DNA of 64,000 bases from Lutibacter agarilyticus (lineage in GTDB: Bacteria; Bacteroidota; Bacteroidia; Flavobacteriales; Flavobacteriaceae): contig NZ_FZNT01000009.1 in the NCBI RefSeq assembly GCF_900188235.1, positions 1-64,000 of the forward strand, read 5' to 3'. This document shows positions 1-7,928 of the stretch, one piece after another (the stretch's first letter is position 1; each line of letters starts with the position of its first letter). The notes beneath the pieces were generated by a model. The model saw only the letters and a program-made list of their open reading frames with translations, searched no databases and had not been told where the DNA came from. The translations under genes and the position numbers were made by a program.

Positions 1-54
1 CTATCAGCGCAGATGGTACTGCCACTATGGTGGGAGAGTATGTCACCGCCTTTC
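1..54 (+). rRNA. rrf: 5S ribosomal RNA, 3' end (partial)
   Basis: The first bases match the 3' part of bacterial 5S rRNA: the segment reading gatggtactgcc, then the conserved gggagagtatgtcaccgcc end. The 5' part lies before the window, so an rRNA operon ends here. A strong hairpin terminator follows within 10 nt. The exact 3' end is uncertain by a few bases. Confidence 0.85.
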
Positions 55-60
55 TTTTGA

Positions 61-95
61 AAAACCTTCAACTTAAACGTTGAAGGTTTTTTTTT
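61..95 (+). terminator. Rho-independent terminator of the rRNA operon
   Basis: A 12-bp stem (positions 61-72 with 79-90) has a 6-nt loop and is followed by a run of T. It lies directly after the 5S rRNA end and closes the rRNA transcript. The following 260 bases, up to the tRNA promoter, hold no gene that I can see. Confidence 0.9.
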
Positions 96-355
96 GTCAA
101 AAACTTAAGGTTTATTGCTTTTATTGGGCTTTAAAGTAAGAGATAATAGTTGATTAAGTCATTAAGTTGCGGAGTAACTAAAAATACAATTATTGAAAGT
201 TCTAAAAAACGATAGTACTCATTAAAAACTAATAATATTAAATACTTTTTAAGGTGATTTGTGAAAATGATTAAACTTTAAATAATTTAATTCTGATTTT
301 TGAAATTTACACGGATTCTATGAGATTGTTTATTTTTATATTTTTAATAAAAAAA

Positions 356-386
356 TTTGTCAGAACCAAAATAGATACTATATTTG
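356..386 (+). promoter_or_regulatory. Bacteroidota sigma-A type promoter of tRNA-Val
   Basis: TTTG at 356-359 is separated by 19 nt from TATATTTG at 379-386. This is an exact match to the Bacteroidota TTTG / TAnnTTTG promoter pattern. The tRNA begins 11 nt further on. The sequence identifies the phylum-type promoter and calibrates the -7 elements reported elsewhere in this window. Confidence 0.75.
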
Positions 387-396
387 CAACCGCTTA

Positions 397-474
397 GGGC
401 AATTAGCTCAGTTGGTTCAGAGCACCTCGTTTACACCGAGGGGGTCGGGGGTTCGAATCCCTCATTGCCCACCA
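397..474 (+). tRNA. tRNA-Val (anticodon TAC)
   Basis: The cloverleaf is complete. The acceptor stem gggcaat pairs with attgccc, and the anticodon stem cctcg/cgagg encloses the loop tttacac, giving anticodon TAC. The T-arm carries ggttcgaatcc, and discriminator A plus an encoded CCA end the gene at 474. It is transcribed from the promoter just upstream and followed by a terminator hairpin. Confidence 0.95.
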
Positions 475-480
475 AAGTTT

Positions 481-510
481 AAAAGCTTCCTTTTTGGGAA
501 GCTTTTTTTA
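481..510 (+). terminator. Rho-independent terminator after tRNA-Val
   Basis: A 10-bp stem (481-490 with 497-506) has a 6-nt loop and ends in a T run. It lies 6 nt after the tRNA CCA end, so the tRNA is a single-gene transcript. Confidence 0.85.
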
Positions 511-580
511 TGCTTTTAATTTTTTCTTAAAAATCTAAATATTGTTTCATTAATTATATAGCACTTTTAATTTTGATCCA

Positions 581-997
581 TTAAGCGCTTATATTCTGTT
601 CATCCAAGAAAAATTTAATAATATCAGCAGTTGAAACGATACCTACAATTTTTTTATTTTCAACAATAGGTACAGCATGATAATTTCCTTTTGCTAAAAC
701 ACTTGCTACTTCCTGAATTGATGCATCTGTTGTTAGATAAAAAGGTTTAGGAGTCATTATATCTTTGACTTTTAATTTTTTATAAATGATGTGATCATCA
801 TTGATTCCAGCACCAGCAATATTGTACATAAAATCTACTAAACTAATCATTCCAACCAAATTTCCATTTTTAGTCACAGGTATGTGATGATGAAATTTTT
901 TTTTCTCATAAATATGTTTTACATCTAAAAGGTTTTGTTCGGTTGAAACACAAACAACATTTTTAGTCATAATTGATGTTATAGGTTTTGATTTCAT
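581..997 (-). CDS. CBS-pair domain protein
   Basis: The small cytoplasmic protein consists of two CBS domains, roughly residues 10-65 and 80-138 of the longer reading. Each holds the typical 'IPV..NG.LVG(M/I)(I/V)S..D' signature. CBS pairs bind adenine nucleotides, so an energy-sensing role is plausible, but the ligand cannot be read from sequence. An ATG at 1018 would add seven residues. I choose the ATG at 997 because the -7 element at 1021-1028 puts the transcript start at about 1012-1015, downstream of the 1018 codon. The gene is divergent from the 1121 operon and shares its Crp/Fnr-type box. The closest functional parallel is the single CBS-pair protein Hrp1 of the mycobacterial DosR regulon. 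Confidence 0.85.
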   Translation of the reverse strand: MKSKPITSIMTKNVVCVSTEQNLLDVKHIYEKKKFHHHIPVTKNGNLVGMISLVDFMYNIAGAGINDDHIIYKKLKVKDIMTPKPFYLTTDASIQEVASVLAKGNYHAVPIVENKKIVGIVSTADIIKFFLDEQNISA

Positions 998-1020
998 GAT
1001 TTTGGTATTATTTTTCACTT

Positions 1021-1094
1021 TAAATTTAACGTAAAGTTGTAATCTCCAAAATGAGGAATATCATTTTAGAATTTTTTTTTTAATCATAAATTTA
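1021..1094. promoter_or_regulatory. Divergent promoters sharing one Crp/Fnr-type box
   Basis: The inverted repeat AAAATGA-N6-TCATTTT spans 1048-1067 (core TGA 1052-1054, TCA 1061-1063, centre 1057.5). Exactly 33 bp to each side lies the same -7 octamer, TAAATTTA, at 1087-1094 for the rightward genes and at 1021-1028 on the minus strand for the CBS gene. This mirror symmetry of one operator with two -7 elements is strong evidence for a bidirectional class II promoter. Confidence 0.75.
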
Positions 1095-1120
1095 ATAGTG
1101 ACTTCTAAAATTCAAATCTT

Positions 1121-1492
1121 ATGAAAACCAAATCAATATTAGAATTACTTACATTGAGCTCTAGCTTGTATATATTGGCGAGAGATACTGAACTTTTAAA
1201 TAGAATTAAAGAATTATCAGAAAAAGGAATAGATGAAATTAATAAAATAGTTTCAGAGTCTAAATTGGATAAAAATGGTAATGAGTTAGAGTTTGTAGAT
1301 AAGATTATTCTTAAAACTCTTGAACTTAAGGAAGAGTTAAATGATAATTTGGAAGAATTGGTGGTTAAGTTCTATAAAAAAATAAATGTAGCACATCTAG
1401 AAGAAATTAATGCACTCAATAAAAAAATTGAAAAATCGGATATGGCTATTGCATTATTAGAGGCTCGATTAAATAAATTAGAAGCAACATAA
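1121..1492 (+). CDS. Phasin-like coiled-coil protein
   Basis: The 123-residue protein has no signal peptide. It is mostly helical, with a leucine-rich N-terminus (LELLTLSSSLYILARDTELL) and a heptad-like C-terminal segment around residues 90-121 (INALNKKIEKSDMAIALLEARLNKLE). The C-terminal coiled coil resembles that of polyhydroxyalkanoate granule-associated phasin-like proteins. I infer only the family resemblance, because no PHA synthase is in the window. It is the first gene of the 1121-3197 operon, one nucleotide ahead of an AarF/UbiB kinase, and is controlled by the box at 1048-1067. A scaffold or chaperone-like role with the kinase is possible but unproven. Confidence 0.6.
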   Translation: MKTKSILELLTLSSSLYILARDTELLNRIKELSEKGIDEINKIVSESKLDKNGNELEFVDKIILKTLELKEELNDNLEELVVKFYKKINVAHLEEINALNKKIEKSDMAIALLEARLNKLEAT

Positions 1493-1493
1493 A

Positions 1494-3197
1494 ATGGGAA
1501 TTTTAAAAGGAATTAGAGATAATTTTAGATCGATCTCTAGATATAATCAAATATTAAGAGTCTTGATAAAATATGGCTACGAAGATTTGGTTTACTATCT
1601 AGATGAAAATAAGCGCTATACTTTTATTCAAAAATTAATTCCGAAGGCTTCACGAAAACATGCATTGTTATATACCAAATGGGCAAAAATGAGATTGGTT
1701 TGCGAAGAATTGGGACCCACTTTTATAAAGTTTGGTCAAATATTAAGCAATCGACCTGATTTAGTTCCTTTAGAATTAACTTTTGAGCTAGAGAAACTAC
1801 AAGATAGTGTACCTCCAATGTCTAAAATGGGGGCAAAAGAAGTTGTTGAATTTGAATTAAAAGACACTGTTGAAAACTTATTTGCATGGTTTGATCTAAT
1901 TCCTTTTGCTTCAGCATCAATGGCTCAAGTACATAAGGTAACGTTGCATTCGGGAAAAAGAGTGGCTTTAAAAGTACAAAGGGTAGGTATATTTGAAATT
2001 ATAATGGAAGACATAAAGGTAATGTACAAAATTGCTGAAGTTTTAGAAAATAGAATTCCGTCTATAAAAAGTTTTGATCCTACTGGGCTAGTTAAAAATT
2101 TTGAATATGCTATATTGAAGGAGCTCGATTTTATAAATGAGTCTATCAATGTGGAACGTTTTTATAACAATTTAGAAGCAGATGAAGCTAAAGATCACTA
2201 CTCATTAGCACCTAAAGTGTATCATGAATTTACAACATCAAAAGTATTAGCTTTAGAGTTTATTTCTGGTATTAAAATTGATAAAATTGAGGAATTACAA
2301 GCTCAGGGTTTTAATACAAAAACTATAGCTTATAGGTTAGCTGTTAGTTACTATAAACAAATTTTTGAATATGGTTTTTTTCATGCAGATCCTCATCCAG
2401 GGAATTTATTGGTACTCCTCAATGGAAAAATTGGTTATTTAGATTTTGGTATGATGGGAAGCATGCTGCCCAGAGATATTGCCATATTTGGAAAGTTATT
2501 TATTGCCGTTATAAACAAAGATGTAACTGAAATTATTAAAGCACTTCAAAAACTATCAAACCATATTGTGATACCAAATATGAGGAGTTTAGAATTTGAT
2601 ATTAATGAATTTGTAGAAAAATATTATGTGAGAACTGTTCATGAGAATGAAATGAGTACTATTTTATTGGAACTAAAAGATATTATTACGAACCATGGTT
2701 TAAAGGTGCCAACTTACTTTTTCCTTTTTGTACGATCATTGGTAACTCTTGAAGGAGTTATTAAAAAGTTAGATCCAGACTTTGATCAATTTGAAATAGT
2801 GAAACCGTATTTAATTAAAAGTACTACAAAAAAAATTAACCCAATAAAAATAGGAAAGAAGGTTGTAAACTCAATAATTGAATTTACCGATTATATGGAG
2901 GATTTTCCGGTAGATTTAAGAAATGCTATCAGAAAAATAAATTCAGGTCTTGTAAAAGTAGATTTAACACATATAGGTGTTGATCCAATGGTACATACCT
3001 TGCAACGTATTACAAAACAGTTGATTACCGCTTTTATTATGGTTGCTTTAATTTTAAGTGCCGCATTGTTTATTATTTATAAAGTTCATCCGCTATGGAA
3101 GGGTATTTCTGTGATTGGTATATTAAGTTTTTGTTTATCAATACTTTTTGGAATTAGAATGGTTATTAATATAAGAAAAGGCGATTATGATTATTAA
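1494..3197 (+). CDS. ABC1/AarF/UbiB family atypical protein kinase
   Basis: The 567 residues cover the full ABC1 family. The KxGQ motif is at about 77-82 (FIKFGQ), the Ala-rich nucleotide loop at 139-145 (ASASMAQVH), the invariant Lys at about 160 (VALKVQR), the catalytic HADPHPGN motif near 300 and the metal-binding DFG (LDFGMMG) near 317. Two hydrophobic helices at the C-terminus (about 510-560) anchor it in the membrane. UbiB/AarF proteins support isoprenoid-quinone synthesis or lipid homeostasis through an ATPase-like activity. This copy has no quinone gene nearby and instead sits in the stress regulon behind a phasin-like gene, with 1 nt between the two. Confidence 0.9.
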   Translation: MGILKGIRDNFRSISRYNQILRVLIKYGYEDLVYYLDENKRYTFIQKLIPKASRKHALLYTKWAKMRLVCEELGPTFIKFGQILSNRPDLVPLELTFELEKLQDSVPPMSKMGAKEVVEFELKDTVENLFAWFDLIPFASASMAQVHKVTLHSGKRVALKVQRVGIFEIIMEDIKVMYKIAEVLENRIPSIKSFDPTGLVKNFEYAILKELDFINESINVERFYNNLEADEAKDHYSLAPKVYHEFTTSKVLALEFISGIKIDKIEELQAQGFNTKTIAYRLAVSYYKQIFEYGFFHADPHPGNLLVLLNGKIGYLDFGMMGSMLPRDIAIFGKLFIAVINKDVTEIIKALQKLSNHIVIPNMRSLEFDINEFVEKYYVRTVHENEMSTILLELKDIITNHGLKVPTYFFLFVRSLVTLEGVIKKLDPDFDQFEIVKPYLIKSTTKKINPIKIGKKVVNSIIEFTDYMEDFPVDLRNAIRKINSGLVKVDLTHIGVDPMVHTLQRITKQLITAFIMVALILSAALFIIYKVHPLWKGISVIGILSFCLSILFGIRMVINIRKGDYDY

Positions 3198-3406
3198 TAC
3201 ACAAAAGACACTATCGCAAAAGTAAGATTTTCGTCAACTCTAACTAAAATTTCTAAACTCAATCTTCGGTTTTTGTAGCCTATACTATTTTAAAAAATAA
3301 GTATGATGAGATTATGAAATGACTTCGACTCACTTAGTTGCCAATTCAGAATTGGGGGTTTAGAAATTTTCAGTTAGCCTCACAGTACTCTTAGGAAGCA
3401 AATTTG

Positions 3407-4009
3407 TTATGAATTTGAAAATGCTTTTTTAAAATGACTAAAGGCTTCGTTTATTTCTTTTTGAAAATGCTCTAATTTACTTTCTTCTTTTTTCTTCGAA
3501 TATTTAGCTGTTATCTTGTCAATAAATGAATTGAACTCTTTTTTTCCTCTTTGAAATGAACTTTTTGTTTCTTTTTTCTCATTCTGGTATTTTTTCTCTA
3601 ATATTTCAAGCTTAATTTTAAATTGTTCAATTTCAATTAAGGTTACGGCGTATATGCGATTTAAAGCTTTGTTATTTTTTATTTTAACTTCAATTTCATG
3701 AAGAGTTATAAGCAGTTGTTTTTTTTGTTTTTTAAAAGCATCAATAGTTTCAGCTTTTCCTAATACTAACTGTATATGTAACTCATCAAACTTAGCTTTC
3801 AAATCTTCAATATTTTCTTTTACCTCTTTAATTTTGTATTCACTATCATGAATAAATGAGTTAAATTCCTTTTTAACTTCCTCATACTTATCTTTAGCTT
3901 CAGCTTTGCCTAAAGCGGTTTTAACCTGAAATTCCTCTAAATTAACGGCAGCTTTTCTCAGTGCAACAATAACTTTATCTATAAATTGATTTGGATCTAT
4001 ATTTTTCAT
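3407..4009 (-). CDS. Lysine/glutamate-rich coiled-coil protein with internal repeats
   Basis: I do not recognise this 200-residue protein. It has no signal peptide or membrane segment and is almost entirely charged helix. A motif L-G-K-A-E followed by an amphipathic helix occurs near residues 29 and 81, and a related piece, RGKKEFNSFI, occurs near 155. The phrase KKEFNSFI is itself repeated, near residue 45 and near 158. This suggests growth by duplication of an apolipoprotein-like helix. It has its own Crp/Fnr-type promoter (4034-4076) and is divergent from the HtrA-like gene, so it belongs to the same regulon. Lipid binding or a desiccation/stress-type helical protein are guesses. Confidence 0.7.
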   Translation of the reverse strand: MKNIDPNQFIDKVIVALRKAAVNLEEFQVKTALGKAEAKDKYEEVKKEFNSFIHDSEYKIKEVKENIEDLKAKFDELHIQLVLGKAETIDAFKKQKKQLLITLHEIEVKIKNNKALNRIYAVTLIEIEQFKIKLEILEKKYQNEKKETKSSFQRGKKEFNSFIDKITAKYSKKKEESKLEHFQKEINEAFSHFKKAFSNS

Positions 4010-4033
4010 AATATTTTAGATTTATAATGAAAC

Positions 4034-4076
4034 TAAATTTCAAAATATTTTTTTAAAAATGGAATGAGTAATATCA
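4034..4076 (-). promoter_or_regulatory. Crp/Fnr-type box and weak -7 element, coiled-coil gene
   Basis: The core AATGA-GTAATA-TCATT lies at 4063-4078 (centre 4070.5), 61 bp from the start codon at 4009. At the standard 33-bp distance the minus strand reads GAAATTTA (4041 to 4034), matching only four of the six fixed positions of TAnnTTTG. The box is good but the -7 element is the weakest of the set. Confidence 0.55.
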
Positions 4077-4249
4077 TTTTACAAAAGTTTTTTAAATAAA
4101 TATCACTTATACCAACTCCTTTTAATTGGCTATCTAAACTTTTCTAGGTGTTGTCTAATTGTTTGTGATAAAGAGGTTTTGATAGGTTTTGATATTTTTT
4201 TAACATAAGTCTTAAAATGATAAATTTCAGTAATATCATTGCTCAAATT

Positions 4250-4292
4250 TGATAATGGTCATTTGAATGTTCATAAAATAGTGTTCAATTTG
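4250..4292 (+). promoter_or_regulatory. Crp/Fnr-type box and -7 element, HtrA-like operon
   Basis: TTTGATAATGGTCATTTG has core TGA 4250-4252 and TCA 4259-4261 (centre 4255.5). The -7 octamer TCAATTTG (4285-4292) is centred exactly 33 bp downstream. Two additional partial boxes lie just upstream: TGA-N6-TCA at 4218-4229, and GTAATATCATT at 4230-4240, which repeats the sequence of the 4063 box. The 315-nt divergent region therefore holds at least two operators and no gene. Confidence 0.65.
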
Positions 4293-4324
4293 TAAATAAG
4301 AGGTTCGTCTTTAAAATTTCAACA

Positions 4325-5359
4325 ATGAAAAACACCATTTTAATAATAAGTCTTTTGTTTTTTTCAACAGGGTATTGTCAAAATATTGGTGAGCTGTATG
4401 AAAAATCAAAAGAAGCAGTGGTGCTTATTAAAACGTCTGAATCAGAGGTTGTTGGTGACGGGTATCAAAAATTAATGCTAAATGTGAAAGGAATAGGGTC
4501 AGGCTTCGTTGTTTCAAAAGATGGAGAAATAATGACAGCTTCTCACGTGGTTCAAACGGCTCAAAATATTATTGTAAAATTCTCAGATGGCGAAGAGATT
4601 TACGCAGAAGTAGTTAGTTCTTATCCGCCAGCTGATGTTGCTTTAATAAAATTAACTTCAGTAAAAAAAACACCTTTAAAAGTTGTTAAATTAAGCAACT
4701 CAGATAATGTTAAAGTGGGCGATCAAATTTTTGTGATTGGAGCGCCTTTTGGTTTAGGGAATTCGCTATCGGTTGGCTATGTTGGGGGAAGATATATTAA
4801 TAAAATAGATGGAGGTTTTGTAATGGCAGAAGTTATCCAAACTGATGCGGCTATAAACGAAGGAAGTTCAGGAGCACCTATGTTTAATTTAAAGGGTGAA
4901 GTAGTTGGTATTTCTAGTTTTATATTAAGCAATTCAAAAGGATTTCAAGGTTTAGGTTTTGCTACAACATCAAATATTGCAAAAAACATTTTATTAGATG
5001 AGCGTTCTGTTTTTACAGGTATTGATGCGCATTTGATTACAGGTACACTGGCTAGAATTTTAAATATTCCTCAAGAAGGTGGTGTTTTAGTGCAAAAAGT
5101 AGCTAAATTTTCATTAGGTGATATGATGGGGATAGAAGGGGGGACTTCTAGAATTTATTTTGAAGGAGGTGAGTTAATAGTTGGAGGAGATATTATACTT
5201 TCTATTGAACATATTGCATTGACAAATCAAGAAAATTTACATAAGGCTTGGCAGCTTATTCAAAATTTAAATTCAGGAGATATTTTACAGTTTACAATTT
5301 TACGAAAGGGTACTGTTTTAAAAATTGCGAAAGCAATTCCTATATCAATTTTAAAATAA
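4325..5359 (+). CDS. HtrA/DegP-like trypsin-family serine protease, exported
   Basis: The protein is 344 residues. Residues 1-19 are a signal peptide (ending TGYCQ), so it acts in the periplasm. The catalytic triad is visible: His74 in TASHVV, Asp104 in PADVALIKL and Ser182 in NEGSSGAP. The usual GNSGGP is changed to GSSGAP. About 110 C-terminal residues (230-344) resemble one degenerate PDZ domain (GGVLVQKVA... GDIILSIE...). HtrA proteases degrade or refold damaged envelope proteins. It is the first gene of a two-gene unit with the AI-2E family permease and is controlled by the 4250 box. Confidence 0.88.
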   Translation: MKNTILIISLLFFSTGYCQNIGELYEKSKEAVVLIKTSESEVVGDGYQKLMLNVKGIGSGFVVSKDGEIMTASHVVQTAQNIIVKFSDGEEIYAEVVSSYPPADVALIKLTSVKKTPLKVVKLSNSDNVKVGDQIFVIGAPFGLGNSLSVGYVGGRYINKIDGGFVMAEVIQTDAAINEGSSGAPMFNLKGEVVGISSFILSNSKGFQGLGFATTSNIAKNILLDERSVFTGIDAHLITGTLARILNIPQEGGVLVQKVAKFSLGDMMGIEGGTSRIYFEGGELIVGGDIILSIEHIALTNQENLHKAWQLIQNLNSGDILQFTILRKGTVLKIAKAIPISILK

Positions 5360-5405
5360 TAAATAGTTTAAACAATATACAGCATCATTGAAAATTCAAG
5401 TACTT

Positions 5406-6515
5406 ATGGTACAAATCATAAAAACACTCGTTCCTATCCTTCCAAATAGAAAGTTTTCTATTCTTGAAATTTTGATATATACAGTGCTAATTTCAATAGT
5501 GCTCTACTTTGGGCAAACACTTTTTATTCCGCTTAGTTTTTCAATGCTCATTAGTTTTATTCTTTATCCATTATGCAATTGGATGGAAAAAAAAGGAATC
5601 AATAAAACCGTGAGCATTTTATTATCTGTTTCTACGTTATTTGTGCTATTTACGGGTATTGCCTATTTACTATTTTTACAAATTGATGGATTTTTACAGG
5701 AGTGGCAAGCATTTAAGACTAAGTTTTTAGAATTTTTGGTGCAATTGGATGCTTTTTTGGAAGAACACTATAGCATAAGCACGAATGTCTTGTCTGAATT
5801 ACCAGAAAAAATGATTAACAACTCTGGAACGCAAGTCTTTTATTCGCTAATTAACACTGCTTATTCAATTTCTATGACATTCTTTTTTCTGATTATTATT
5901 CCGGTTTTTTCGGTTTTTATACTTTATTATCGCCAGATGCTAACAAATGTGCTATACAATTTCTTCCCTTCAAATAAAAAAAATGACATTAGAGAAATCC
6001 TTACCGAAACAATTCATACCTATTATAATTTTGTAAAGGGGATGTTATTGGTTTATTTAATTGTAGGTATTTTAAATAGCATAGGTTTAGCTATTATGGG
6101 AATTCCAAACCCCATTGCTTACGGATTTATTGCTTCAATACTTACATTCATTCCGTATGTTGGAATTATTATTTCCTCGCTTTTACCAATTGCAATTTCC
6201 TGGGTAACATTTGATTCTATGTGGTATCCATTGGGTATAATTTTGGTTTTTACCATTGTTCAAATATTGGAAGCAAACATTATATTCCCTTTAGTTGTAG
6301 GTAATCGTTTAAAATTAAATCCGTTAGTTATTATTATTGTAATTATTTCTGGTGGAATTTTATGGGGAACTGCAGGTTTAATTTTATTCATTCCGTTTAT
6401 AAGCATTGTAAAATTAATTGCCGATCGCACAGAAAGTTTAAAAACCTTGTCCTTATTATTAGGCGAAAACTTTCAATCAAGAAAAATGAATAAAGTGAAA
6501 AATAGTTCATTATAG
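5406..6515 (+). CDS. AI-2E family transporter (TqsA/PerM-like permease)
   Basis: The integral inner-membrane protein has about eight hydrophobic segments. The family layout is clear: paired N-terminal helices, a soluble loop around 85-130, then the conserved C-terminal block containing PNPIAYGFIASILTFIPYVG and LKLNPLVIIIVI. Members include TqsA (AI-2 exporter) and Na+/H+ antiporter-like proteins, so the substrate cannot be predicted. A TTG at 5388 would extend it by six residues; I prefer the ATG at 5406. It follows the protease with a short gap and no terminator, so it is probably cotranscribed. Confidence 0.85.
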   Translation: MVQIIKTLVPILPNRKFSILEILIYTVLISIVLYFGQTLFIPLSFSMLISFILYPLCNWMEKKGINKTVSILLSVSTLFVLFTGIAYLLFLQIDGFLQEWQAFKTKFLEFLVQLDAFLEEHYSISTNVLSELPEKMINNSGTQVFYSLINTAYSISMTFFFLIIIPVFSVFILYYRQMLTNVLYNFFPSNKKNDIREILTETIHTYYNFVKGMLLVYLIVGILNSIGLAIMGIPNPIAYGFIASILTFIPYVGIIISSLLPIAISWVTFDSMWYPLGIILVFTIVQILEANIIFPLVVGNRLKLNPLVIIIVIISGGILWGTAGLILFIPFISIVKLIADRTESLKTLSLLLGENFQSRKMNKVKNSSL

Positions 6516-6614
6516 AAGTTAATTGTATTTAGTTGTTTTTGGATGCTGTCGCATCTGTGAAAATCTATAAAAATGATATAAATCAATTTATTTACTTCAT
6601 AAAGAGTAAAATTA

Positions 6615-6657
6615 TGATATCCATTATTTATTTATAAATGTATTGTCAATAAATTTA
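6615..6657 (+). promoter_or_regulatory. Crp/Fnr-type box (one mismatch) and -7 element, GH130-GT operon
   Basis: ATGATATCCATTAT (TGA 6615-6617, imperfect TTA 6624-6626, centre 6620.5) lies 33 bp from TAAATTTA at 6650-6657. A better inverted repeat, AATGATATAAATCAAT, lies 41 bp further upstream (TGA 6574-6576, TCA 6583-6585). It lacks a -7 element at the right distance and may be a second operator. The predicted transcript would start near 6661. Confidence 0.5.
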
Positions 6658-6888
6658 TACAAGTGTTCAAATAATTATTCTTAATGATAGATTGGTTTTT
6701 TGTTATTAGTTATGAAACATCTCTTTATATGATTTTTTGAAGTTAGGGTTCAATTTCATTTAATAAAAACGAATATCTCAATTTTTTTAAGAAACAGTTA
6801 ATTTTTAGAAATTCTTAGAATAATTCCTATTTCAAATTTAAAATAATGAGTGGTCTAAAATTCAGTTCAATAGCAAATATTTTTTAAA
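6658..6888 (+). other. Long 5' leader of the GH130-GT operon
   Basis: If the promoter above is right, about 225 nt separate the transcript start from the GH130 start codon. Most other boxes in this regulon leave 15-40 nt. The leader is AT-rich, holds no convincing reading frame and shows no strong hairpin by eye. A leader this long could carry post-transcriptional control. Confidence 0.35.
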
Positions 6889-7926
6889 ATGATTAAAGTA
6901 AAAAAACACGGAGTTATTTTAGAGAAAACAGCCACTAGTTTTGAAAATGAAGGCATTTTTAATCCTGCAATATACCAAGATAATAATACAGTACATGTAT
7001 TTTATAGAGCAGTTAGAAAGGGAAATTTTTCATGTATAGGCTATTGTAAATTAGACGGACCGCTAAAAGTAATTGAAAAGTTAAAGGAGCCTTTGCTTGT
7101 TCCTGAAACAAGTGAAGAGTTTAAAGGTATTGAAGATCCAAGAATAACAAAAATAGAAGATACCTATTATTTAACCTATACCGCTTATGATGGTATTAAT
7201 GTTTTTGGAGCATACGCAACTTCAACAGATTTGAAAAATTTTGAAAAAAAAGGCATCATTACACCCAAATTTACTTTTGAAGAATATGCTGCATTGATAA
7301 CAAAGAATTATGATCAAATAAAAAAAACACATTATTTGTTTTATGAACTTTTTTCTCGGTACAAAATTTCAGAATTAATGAAGGGTAAAATTTATGTTTG
7401 GGATAAAAATTTAGCTTTTTTTCCAAAGAAAATTCAAGGGAAATTTGCCGTATTACATAGGTTACACCCATCTATCCAGTTACTGTGTTTTAAAGACCCA
7501 AATGAGTTAACACACAGCTTTTGGGAAGAATATATTTCTAGTTTAGGAAAACATATTGTATTGCTACCAAAATTGAAACATGAAAATAGCCATATAGGTG
7601 CTGGTTGTCCTCCTATTGAAACAAAAAAAGGATGGTTAATTATATACCATGCAGCTCAAGCCACAACTAGTGGCTTAATTTACCATGCGTGTGCTGCTTT
7701 ATTAGATATAAACAATCCTTTAAAAGTAATTGGAAGATTAAAACAACCTTTATTTTCTCCTACGGAAGAGTATGAATTAAAAGGAAACGTAAACAATGTT
7801 GTTTTTCCTACAGGAACAGCACTTTTTAATGATGAACTTTATATTTATTATGGAGCAGCAGATAGTTGTGTAGCTGTAGCTTCTTTAAATTTAAATAACC
7901 TATTGAATAAACTTTTAAAACAATAA
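6889..7926 (+). CDS. GH130 family glycosidase/phosphorylase (beta-mannoside type)
   Basis: The protein is 345 residues, the usual size for a compact GH130 five-bladed propeller. Typical blocks are visible: FNPAIYQDNN near the start, the catalytic-region GIEDPRIT...YYLTYTAYDG near residues 82-103, the phosphate/substrate-side GCPPIETKKGWLIIYH near 242-257, and YYGAADSCVAVA near the end. GH130 enzymes phosphorolyse or hydrolyse beta-mannosides. It has no signal peptide, so it acts in the cytoplasm. The next gene, a GT4 glycosyltransferase, starts 3 nt after its stop. The pair probably makes and recycles one mannose-containing glycan; specificity is not readable. Confidence 0.88.
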   Translation: MIKVKKHGVILEKTATSFENEGIFNPAIYQDNNTVHVFYRAVRKGNFSCIGYCKLDGPLKVIEKLKEPLLVPETSEEFKGIEDPRITKIEDTYYLTYTAYDGINVFGAYATSTDLKNFEKKGIITPKFTFEEYAALITKNYDQIKKTHYLFYELFSRYKISELMKGKIYVWDKNLAFFPKKIQGKFAVLHRLHPSIQLLCFKDPNELTHSFWEEYISSLGKHIVLLPKLKHENSHIGAGCPPIETKKGWLIIYHAAQATTSGLIYHACAALLDINNPLKVIGRLKQPLFSPTEEYELKGNVNNVVFPTGTALFNDELYIYYGAADSCVAVASLNLNNLLNKLLKQ

Positions 7927-7928
7927 TA

